Of a stretch of DNA of 13,565 bases, positions 6,175 through 11,447 are shown in pieces (the stretch's first letter is position 1; every line of letters begins with the position of its first letter). The notes beneath the pieces are model-generated. The model saw nothing but the letters and a program-made list of their open reading frames with translations, ran no database searches and had not been told where the DNA came from. The stretch comes from Actinomycetota bacterium (GTDB lineage: Bacteria; Actinomycetota; Acidimicrobiia; IMCC26256; PALSA-610): positions 1 to 13,565 of the forward strand of contig JAUZEI010000052.1 of NCBI GenBank assembly GCA_030839105.1, read 5' to 3'. The translations under genes were made by a program, and so were the position numbers.

Positions 6175-7326
6175 TCAACTGCCGGTGGTCTGCTGCTCGT
6201 CGGCGTAGTCGGTGATGGCCTTGGTGATCGCACCGATCGCCCGGTTCACGAACTCGCCGCCGCTGCCGGTGACCCAGTCGCACGACGCGGCCGGTCGCTC
6301 CAGCTGACCGGTGAAGTGGGGCGTGACGTATTGCGCGAACAGATCGAAGCTGTGCCTCGTCGCGGCCGGGCTCGCCCAGTCGTGGCCGAACAACAAGAAC
6401 GTGCCGAACCCCCCCGATTCGTCGACGAGCGATTGGATCTTCTCGATCGCGTCGTCGGGCGTGCCGATCACCGCGAAACCGTCTTCGTCGGTATTGGCAA
6501 TGATCTCTTCCGGGGTGTCGCCGCGCGTCGGTCCCGCGGGGAGCACATGCGTGAAGTATTTGGAGAACGGCACGATGCCGTACGCGACGTCGGCGCGCGC
6601 CTGCTCCTTCGTCTCCGCGAGGTGCATCGGACCGACCAGTCGCCACTTCTCCCGATCGGCGGTGTTTCCGTGACGGGCGGCGACGTCGTTCCACGTCTGC
6701 CAGTGCGTGTTGATCGCGTCGAAGCCCTGCTTCGTCGTCGCCGCGATCGACAGGAGCCCGGTGCCGTAGGTGCCCGCCGCTTTGGCGCCCGTCGGCGAGA
6801 TCGATGCCGCGACCGCAACCTCGATACCCGGTTCGCTGTACGGCTTGAGTTGCAGCCGTGCGTCCTGCAGGTTGAACCAGTCGGTCTGCCTCGTGATCGT
6901 CTCGCCCCGCAAGAGCGCCATGATCACGTCGAGGGCCTCGTCCATGCGCGGGCGCTGCAGGTCGGCGGGAATGCCGAGCATGTGCGCGTCGGAGGTCAGC
7001 TGTCCCGGTCCGCAGCCGAGCATGGCGCGGCCACGCGTGAGGTGGTCGAGGAGCACGAAACGATCGGCCAACATCAATGGGTTGTGGTACGGGAGCGAGT
7101 TCACACCGCTACCGAGCCGGATGTATTTCGTGCGCGCGGCCGCGGCCGCGATGAAGACCTCGGGGGAGGAGATGATCTCGTATCCGCCCGAGTGGTGCTC
7201 GCCGATCCACACCTCGTGGAAGCCGATGCGGTCGAGGTGTTCGATCAGTTCGAGATCGCGCTCCAGCGCGAGCGTCGGGTTTTGGCCCGTCGGGTGGAAC
7301 GGGGCCATGAAGAGTCCGAAGCGCAT
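6175..7326 (-). CDS. LLM-class flavin-dependent monooxygenase, limonene 1,2-monooxygenase (LimB)-like, 383 aa
   Basis: Bacterial luciferase-superfamily monooxygenase. The N-terminus MRFGLFMAPFHPTGQNPTLA, then WIGEHHSGGYEI (EHH at 43-45), SPEVFIAAAAARTKYIRLGS, LLDHLTRGRAMLGCGPGQL and LQRPRMDEALDVIMALLRGE follow the limonene 1,2-monooxygenase/alkanal monooxygenase-like subgroup closely. Such enzymes use reduced FMN, usually from a partner reductase, to insert oxygen into a hydrophobic substrate. I chose ATG 7326 rather than TTG 7377 because MRFGLFM is the family start and because a promoter (TTGACC, 17 nt, TCGAAT) ends 6 nt before that ATG. A perfect palindrome covers its -35. The alpha/beta hydrolase follows after 10 bp. 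Subgroup is well supported; limonene itself as substrate is only a hint from resemblance. Confidence 0.93.
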   Translation of the reverse strand: MRFGLFMAPFHPTGQNPTLALERDLELIEHLDRIGFHEVWIGEHHSGGYEIISSPEVFIAAAAARTKYIRLGSGVNSLPYHNPLMLADRFVLLDHLTRGRAMLGCGPGQLTSDAHMLGIPADLQRPRMDEALDVIMALLRGETITRQTDWFNLQDARLQLKPYSEPGIEVAVAASISPTGAKAAGTYGTGLLSIAATTKQGFDAINTHWQTWNDVAARHGNTADREKWRLVGPMHLAETKEQARADVAYGIVPFSKYFTHVLPAGPTRGDTPEEIIANTDEDGFAVIGTPDDAIEKIQSLVDESGGFGTFLLFGHDWASPAATRHSFDLFAQYVTPHFTGQLERPAASCDWVTGSGGEFVNRAIGAITKAITDYADEQQTTGS

Positions 7327-7332
7327 CGCGCC

Positions 7333-7361
7333 ATTCGATCCGAACTTGACCGTTCGGTCAA
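7333..7361 (-). promoter_or_regulatory. Promoter with overlapping palindromic operator for the LimB-like monooxygenase
   Basis: On the minus strand TTGACC (7361-7356) is followed by a 17-nt spacer, TCGAAT (7338-7333), 6 nt, and ATG at 7326, giving a good -35, ideal spacing and a leaderless start. The -35 lies inside the perfect inverted repeat TTGACCG-TT-CGGTCAA (7346-7361). A protein bound there would block RNA polymerase. The length and symmetry are typical of TetR-family operators. A 14/16 copy lies at 9825-9840. Confidence 0.6.
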
Positions 7362-7362
7362 C

Positions 7363-7377
7363 TTGGGCGTTGCCCAA
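7363..7377. repeat. Second inverted repeat TTGGGC-GTT-GCCCAA beside the operator
   Basis: Perfect 6-bp arms with a 3-nt centre, 1 nt away from the 16-bp palindrome and just after the oxygenase stop at 7388-7390. It could be a second operator half of the monooxygenase control region or a small stem-loop at the end of the upstream message. There is no T-tract. Its function is unknown. Confidence 0.4.
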
Positions 7378-7387
7378 AGGCGGTGAA

Positions 7388-8176
7388 CTACGACAGCTGC
7401 GAGTGGACCCACGCCTCGAGCGCGGGCCCGCTCTCGTAGCTCGTGATCAACGCGTACCGCGGTTCTGTGCCGGTGTGCACAACGACGTGCCAGAGGCGCT
7501 GCGTGTCGACGAGGAACCGCGAGCCGCGGTGCAACGGCACGCGCGCTTCGGTCGTGGGATCGGGCAGCCCGTCGGGTCCCGTGTCCATCAGCAGCATGTA
7601 GCTGTCGGGATTGTCGGTGAGCTCCAGCCAGGTGCGCACGACCCAACCGTCGGTCGGCGGGTTGAAACGGTTGTTGTCGTCGCGGTGAAAGCTGCGGAAC
7701 GCGAGATCGTGATCCTGCGGCTCGAGCTTGATCGTGCGCACGCGTCCGAAGTCGGCCCCCGCGCTCTCGACGTACCGCTTGATGGTCGGGCACTTCTGCG
7801 CGTTGGTCGTGAAGCGCGCGCCCTTGTCGGGTCGTTCGTCGCCGGCGCTCCAGAAGCCGCGGCAATCGAGTTCGCCGTCGGCCGTCGCGATCGGCGCGAA
7901 GTTGGTGTCGCCGCCGCTCTTCCAATCCATGTACTCGAGGTCGAGATACTCGGAAGCGGGAATCTCGAAGGGGAGATCGGCCAGCTGCACGAAGCCGCGC
8001 GCGGCGAGCACGTCGAGGCGGGGATGGGGCGTGTCGAGCGGGATCTCGCACGACCAGTGGCCGGCGTTCGGCCAAAACGAGACGACCGCGGAACGGCCCG
8101 ACGTGGCGGCGGGGGACGGAGCCACTCCGGAGCGCCCGGAGCGCGGAGTCGAGTCAGCGGATTCCGTGGTCGACAT
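7388..8176 (-). CDS. Putative Fe(II)/2-oxoglutarate-dependent oxygenase, aspartyl/asparaginyl beta-hydroxylase-like, 262 aa
   Basis: Predicted cupin-fold hydroxylase. The metal-binding triad is visible as HRD in FRSFHRDDNNRF (His164, Asp166) and the distal His230 in TQRLWHVVVHTG, with Arg240 (GTEPRYALITS) placed where 2-oxoglutarate is usually anchored. Arg170 and Arg181 (GWVVRTWLEL) resemble conserved arginines of the aspartyl/asparaginyl hydroxylase group. The first 30 residues are Ser/Pro/Ala-rich and probably disordered. ATG 8176 has a TAGACT box 7 nt upstream and no Shine-Dalgarno. It sits 31 bp after the carboxyltransferase stop and 61 bp before the monooxygenase start. Oxygenase chemistry is inferred from the HxD...H...R pattern only. 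The substrate, whether small molecule or protein side chain, is open. Confidence 0.75.
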   Translation of the reverse strand: MSTTESADSTPRSGRSGVAPSPAATSGRSAVVSFWPNAGHWSCEIPLDTPHPRLDVLAARGFVQLADLPFEIPASEYLDLEYMDWKSGGDTNFAPIATADGELDCRGFWSAGDERPDKGARFTTNAQKCPTIKRYVESAGADFGRVRTIKLEPQDHDLAFRSFHRDDNNRFNPPTDGWVVRTWLELTDNPDSYMLLMDTGPDGLPDPTTEARVPLHRGSRFLVDTQRLWHVVVHTGTEPRYALITSYESGPALEAWVHSQLS

Positions 8177-8183
8177 CGCAGGA

Positions 8184-8189
8184 AGTCTA
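8184..8189 (-). promoter_or_regulatory. Putative -10 box (TAGACT), leaderless promoter of the 2OG-oxygenase-like gene
   Basis: TAGACT on the minus strand is followed by 7 nt and ATG at 8176, with no ribosome site in the gap. The region upstream overlaps the end of the carboxyltransferase gene and includes the 10-bp palindrome CCTGATCAGG (8203-8212). If active, the oxygenase could be transcribed apart from the carboxyltransferase. Confidence 0.4.
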
Positions 8190-8207
8190 CGGCCGCACCC
8201 GTCCTGA

Positions 8208-9758
8208 TCAGGGACGCAGGCCGTGGGCCGTAGGTCCCGTCCGGAGCACGCGTCCGGCCAACTCGGCGAACTCGCACAGCAACGGCCGGGTGTCGCGGGG
8301 ATCGATGATCTCCTCGACGAGGAACGCCTCCGCCGTCTTGAAGGGCGACTGACGGGCGGTGAGCCGTTGTTCGATCTCGGCCCGCAGCGCGGCGGGGTCC
8401 TCCGCGGCTTCCAGCTGCGCCTTGTACGCGGCTTCGATCCCACCTTCGAGCGGGAGGCTGCCCCAGTTCCCCGACGGCCACGCGAAGCGATACGAGAACT
8501 TCGACGCGTCCTGGTGCGCGGCGCCCGCGACTCCGTAGACCTTGCGGACGATCACCGAACACCACGGTGTCGTCGCCTGGTAGATCGCGGCGAGTGCGCG
8601 CGCGCCGTAGCGAATGGTCGCGGCTTTCTCCGCATCGGTGCCGATGACGAAGCCGGGGTTGTCGACGAAGTGCACGACCGGAAGATGGAACGTCTCCGCC
8701 AGGTCTACGAAGCGCGTGACCTTCTCCGACGCGGCTGCGGTCCAGCCGCCCGCGTAAAAGTACGGGTCGTTCCCGAGCACGGCGACGGGCCGTCCGTCGA
8801 GGCGCGCGAATCCCGTCACCGCGCTGCGCCCGTTGAAGCGTCCGAGCTCGAACCACGAGTCGCGGTCGACGACGGCTTCGATGATCGCGCGCACCTTGTA
8901 CACCTTGCGGCGCTCACGCGGAATGACGTTCAGCAACGACTCGTCGCGGCGCTTGGGGTCGTCGTCCGGGTCGACCGTGCGCGGTGGGAGCTCGTCGACG
9001 GACGACGGCAGATAGGAAAGGAACCGGCGGACACGGTCGAAGGCCTCGGCCTCGGTCGTGACCTCGTCGTCGACCGCCCCGTTGCGCGTATGGATCGCGC
9101 TGCCGCCGAGCGTCTCCTTGTCGACGTCCTCGCCGAGCCGCGCCACGACCGGCGGCCCGGCGACGAAGAGCTGCGATGTGCCCTTCACCATCACGCTGTA
9201 GTGACTCGTCACCACGCGTGCCGCGCCGAGGCCGGCGACAGATCCGAGGCAGCACGACACGACTGGAACGGTCGACAAGTTCGCCACGACGTGCTCCCAA
9301 CCGGGATTGAAGGGCACGAAGGAGCGGCGTTCGGTCTCCAGCGACTTCACCGAGCCGCCCCCGCCGGAGCCGTCGACGAGCCGCACCATCGGCATGCGCA
9401 GGTCGTGTGCCATGCGCTCCGCATGCACCTGCTTCTGGAAGATCGACGCGTCGGCAGCACCGCCCCGCACCGTGAAGTCGTCGCCGCCGACGACCACCGG
9501 CCGATCGTCGACGCGGCCGCGACCCATCACGAAGTTCGCGGGAGTGAGGTCAGCAAGGTTGCCCGCGTCGTCGTAGCTCGCGCGGCCGGTGAGCGCGCCG
9601 ACCTCGTGGAACGTGCCGGCGTCGAGCAGCGCGCTTATGCGCTCCCGGACCGTCAGCTTGCCCTGGGCCCGGTGGCGCTCGACCTTCTCCTCGCCGCCCA
9701 TCCGGCGCGCGAGCGCGGTGCGGCGCGCGAGCTCCTCGAGCTCCGGGTCCCAACTCAC
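8208..9758 (-). CDS. Acyl-CoA carboxylase beta subunit (biotin-dependent carboxyltransferase), 516 aa
   Basis: Carboxyltransferase subunit of a biotin-dependent acyl-CoA carboxylase: it moves CO2 from carboxybiotin to the alpha or gamma carbon of an acyl-CoA. Both crotonase-like halves are present. The N-half has GKLTVRERISALLDAGTFHE (33-52), an oxyanion loop DGSGGGGSV (129-137) and GGSAIHTRNGAVDDE (218-232). The C-half has NPGFVIGTDAEKAATIRYGA (367-386) and RKVYGVAGAAH (405-415). The length is standard for PccB/MccB-type proteins, and it lacks the Cys4 zinc finger of AccD. No biotin carboxylase or biotin carrier gene is in the window, so it must pair with one elsewhere. It starts at GTG 9758 and heads the minus run with oxygenase, monooxygenase and hydrolase. 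Propionyl-, methylcrotonyl- or geranyl-CoA cannot be distinguished by reading. Confidence 0.93.
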   Translation of the reverse strand: MSWDPELEELARRTALARRMGGEEKVERHRAQGKLTVRERISALLDAGTFHEVGALTGRASYDDAGNLADLTPANFVMGRGRVDDRPVVVGGDDFTVRGGAADASIFQKQVHAERMAHDLRMPMVRLVDGSGGGGSVKSLETERRSFVPFNPGWEHVVANLSTVPVVSCCLGSVAGLGAARVVTSHYSVMVKGTSQLFVAGPPVVARLGEDVDKETLGGSAIHTRNGAVDDEVTTEAEAFDRVRRFLSYLPSSVDELPPRTVDPDDDPKRRDESLLNVIPRERRKVYKVRAIIEAVVDRDSWFELGRFNGRSAVTGFARLDGRPVAVLGNDPYFYAGGWTAAASEKVTRFVDLAETFHLPVVHFVDNPGFVIGTDAEKAATIRYGARALAAIYQATTPWCSVIVRKVYGVAGAAHQDASKFSYRFAWPSGNWGSLPLEGGIEAAYKAQLEAAEDPAALRAEIEQRLTARQSPFKTAEAFLVEEIIDPRDTRPLLCEFAELAGRVLRTGPTAHGLRP

Positions 9759-9892
9759 GGGCGGATCAGGCGGGTTTCGTCGGCGCTGGGGTCAATGAAC
9801 ACGAAGGGCCAGTGTCGTGCGGTCTCGACCGCTCGGTCAAAGCCGCACGATCCGGGGGCGAGAAGCGCGCACCAACGCTTGTACGCGTTCAC
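9755..9892 (-). CDS. Possible small ORF (45 aa) overlapping the carboxyltransferase start by GTGA
   Basis: A minus-strand frame from GTG 9892 encodes 45 residues, with the middle part GFDRAVETARHWPFVFIDPS. Its TGA (9755-9757) overlaps the carboxyltransferase GTG in the motif GTGA, as in translationally coupled pairs. About 80% of its codons end in G or C, compatible with coding here. Against it: no clear ribosome site, no recognisable family, and the operator-like palindrome 9825-9840 lies inside it. It may simply be leader DNA. Low confidence. Confidence 0.22.
   Translation of the reverse strand: MNAYKRWCALLAPGSCGFDRAVETARHWPFVFIDPSADETRLIRP
9825..9840. promoter_or_regulatory. Operator-like palindrome TCGACCG-CT-CGGTCAA in the carboxylase / alcohol dehydrogenase divergent gap
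   Basis: Inverted repeat with 6 of 7 arm bases paired, 14/16 identical to the perfect palindrome at 7346-7361. It lies 67 bp before the carboxyltransferase start and 115 bp before the alcohol dehydrogenase start. Read on the minus strand it again begins TTGACC; 18 nt further is GACACT, a possible though weak -10 for the carboxyltransferase. The repeated sequence and the repeated overlap with a TTGACC box suggest one regulator acts at both sites. Confidence 0.55.
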
Positions 9893-9942
9893 GATCGCGG
9901 CGTTCGCTCCGGAACGCGAGGCTCGAGATGCGCAGCCGCCGG

Positions 9943-9948
9943 TAGTCT
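9943..9948 (+). promoter_or_regulatory. Putative -10 box (TAGTCT), leaderless promoter of the alcohol dehydrogenase
   Basis: TAGTCT fits TANNNT and is followed by 7 nt and GTG 9956, so transcription could begin on the start codon. The only purine run (GGA) touches the GTG and is too close to serve as a ribosome site. No -35 box is recognisable. The remaining DNA from 9841 to 9942 shows no other clear element. Confidence 0.42.
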
Positions 9949-9955
9949 CGTCGGA

Positions 9956-11017
9956 GTGCGTGCCGCCGTCGCCCGTCGTGGAAACCTCGTCGTCGAGGAG
10001 GTCGCCGAACCCGTTCCGGGGCCGGGCGACGCATTGGTTGCGGTCAAGGCGTGCGGTATCTGCGGATCCGACCTGCACGCGTTGCACCACGCGGGCGAGC
10101 TCGTCGCGATCACGCGGGAGATGGGAGCGCCCATCTCCTTCGATCCCGACGTCGACTTCATCATGGGCCACGAGTTCACGGCCGAGGTGCTCGAGCTCGG
10201 TCCGCAGACGGCCGGATCGCCCGTTGCTCCCGGTGATCTCGTGACGTCGCTTCCCATTGCGCTGACGCCGACCGGCATGGAACCCGTCGGCGCGTACTCG
10301 AACATCTACAACGGCGCGTACGCCGATCGAATGCGTCTGAGTGCGGCGCTCTGCATGAAGATCCCGAACGGTCTCGACTACCGGCGCGCTGCACTCACCG
10401 AACCGATGTCGGTCGGCCGCCACGCGGTCGCGCGCGCGGCGGTCACTCCGGCCGAGGCCGCGGTCGTGCTCGGCGCGGGACCGGTCGGTCTCGCGGTCGT
10501 CGCCGAACTTCGTCGCCTCGGCGTCGAGACCATCGTGGTTTCCGACTTCTCACCGCGCCGCCGGGCGGTTGCGCTCGCCATGGGTGCGAGCCGCGCCGTC
10601 GATCCGGCGCTCGACGATCCGATGGAGGCGTGGCTCGCCGCCGACGGCAAGCGCACGCCCGTCGTGTTCGACGCGATCGGTGTGCCCGGCTCGCTCGAAG
10701 CGGTGATCAGGGCGGCGCCGGCCATGGGCCGCATCTGCATCGTCGGCTCGTGCATGCAGACCGACGCGCTGCGGCCGCTGGTCGCGCAGGTCAAGCAGCT
10801 CACTGTCGTGTTCTCGTTCGCCTACGACCCCTTCGAATTCGGCGACACGCTACGCGCGATCGCAGAAGGCGAGATCGACGTCACTCCGATGATCACGGGA
10901 ACGTGTGGCGTCGACGGCATCCCCGAGGCATTCGGCGCGCTCGGCAATCCCGAAGAGCACGTGAAGATTCTCGTCGAGCCCGGGGGCCCGGCGATGCCGA
11001 CCGCGCTGTCGTTGTAG
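9956..11017 (+). CDS. Zinc-dependent alcohol dehydrogenase (MDR family) without structural zinc site, 353 aa
   Basis: Medium-chain dehydrogenase/reductase that oxidises an alcohol with NAD(P). Catalytic zinc ligands are Cys36 in ACGICGSDLH, His72-Glu73 in IMGHEF, and probably Glu149 in LTEPMSVGRHAV. The nucleotide-binding fold follows with VLGAGPVGLAVVAELRRLG (171-189) and an acidic residue at the end of strand 2 (Asp197, VSDFSP), which suggests NAD. The four-Cys structural zinc loop expected after GHE is absent; the segment 80-120 has no cysteines. I start it at GTG 9956, because MRAAVARRGN is the usual family opening and a -10 box precedes it; the open frame back to 9812 is non-coding in appearance. 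It is divergent from the carboxyltransferase across a gap holding the operator-like palindrome, and convergent with the SRPBCC gene. Confidence 0.92.
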   Translation: MRAAVARRGNLVVEEVAEPVPGPGDALVAVKACGICGSDLHALHHAGELVAITREMGAPISFDPDVDFIMGHEFTAEVLELGPQTAGSPVAPGDLVTSLPIALTPTGMEPVGAYSNIYNGAYADRMRLSAALCMKIPNGLDYRRAALTEPMSVGRHAVARAAVTPAEAAVVLGAGPVGLAVVAELRRLGVETIVVSDFSPRRRAVALAMGASRAVDPALDDPMEAWLAADGKRTPVVFDAIGVPGSLEAVIRAAPAMGRICIVGSCMQTDALRPLVAQVKQLTVVFSFAYDPFEFGDTLRAIAEGEIDVTPMITGTCGVDGIPEAFGALGNPEEHVKILVEPGGPAMPTALSL

Positions 11018-11020
11018 CGC

Positions 11021-11410
11021 TTAGTTCTCGAGCTGCTTCTTGAGCTCCACAACGGAGCCTTCGTAGACCGGGACGAAGAGGCCGAGGAGCTCGTCGGGTG
11101 CAACCTCGACCGTCCACGTGACGTGCGACCCGTTGCCCTCGGGATCGACCGCGATGGTCGCCTGGTGCGACTCCATGTTGCTCATCGGCGACTCGACCAC
11201 CGAGTACGAGATGCGGCGCGCAGTGTCGTCGATGCCGCGCAGCTGCTCCTTGATCTCGATGCCCATCAACCCGATCGTGCGGACGTCGCCGTCGACGACG
11301 CACGACTCCACGCCGGGCATCCACGTGTCGAGCCCGCCGAACTCACGTACGAGTTTCCAGACGTCGTCGGGGCTGCGATCGATCGATACTTCTGCTTTTC
11401 CTTCGGCCAT
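11021..11410 (-). CDS. SRPBCC (START/Bet v1-like) superfamily protein, 129 aa
   Basis: Small ligand-binding helix-grip fold protein of the polyketide cyclase/dehydrase type. It opens with KAEVSIDRSPDDVWKLVREF (residues 5-24), then LDTWMPGVESCVVDGD, the curved-sheet strands (RRISYSVVESPMSN, SHVTWTVEVAP) and a C-terminal helix (YEGSVVELKKQLEN). The order and length fit the family well. Such proteins bind hydrophobic ligands or catalyse small cyclisations, and the specific ligand is not readable. ATG 11410 has no ribosome site, but CATGAT lies 6 nt upstream, so it may be leaderless. It follows the FAD enzyme after 33 bp and runs tail-to-tail into the alcohol dehydrogenase with a 3-bp gap. Confidence 0.88.
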   Translation of the reverse strand: MAEGKAEVSIDRSPDDVWKLVREFGGLDTWMPGVESCVVDGDVRTIGLMGIEIKEQLRGIDDTARRISYSVVESPMSNMESHQATIAVDPEGNGSHVTWTVEVAPDELLGLFVPVYEGSVVELKKQLEN

Positions 11411-11416
11411 GGCGAC

Positions 11417-11447
11417 ATCATGGCATGTCGTCTGTACGGCGTGTCAT
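11417..11447 (-). promoter_or_regulatory. Possible leaderless promoter of the SRPBCC gene (ATGACA ... CATGAT)
   Basis: On the minus strand ATGACA (11447-11442) and CATGAT (11422-11417) are separated by 19 nt, longer than ideal, and CATGAT is 6 nt before ATG 11410. The upstream box overlaps the stop of the FAD enzyme. It is weak, but the gap contains no ribosome site. Confidence 0.3.

Noticed and set aside
6165..6233. N-terminal extension of the alpha/beta hydrolase to ATG 6233
   Set aside because: It would overlap the monooxygenase by 59 bp and add a low-complexity Pro/Ser/Thr tail; GTG 6164 just after the upstream stop fits better.
6316..7386. 356-residue plus-strand open frame opposite the LimB-like monooxygenase
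   Set aside because: Antisense shadow; the minus frame carries clear LLM-family motifs and this one carries none.
9812..9955. N-terminal extension of the alcohol dehydrogenase by 48 residues
   Set aside because: The extra residues are Arg/Gly/Ser-rich and unlike the family, the canonical opening starts at GTG 9956, and the extension would bury the operator-like palindrome.
8223..10244. 673-residue open frame on the plus strand
   Set aside because: It lies antisense to the well-supported carboxyltransferase, has Arg/His/Val-rich composition without any family pattern, and arises from the GC-rich codon bias.
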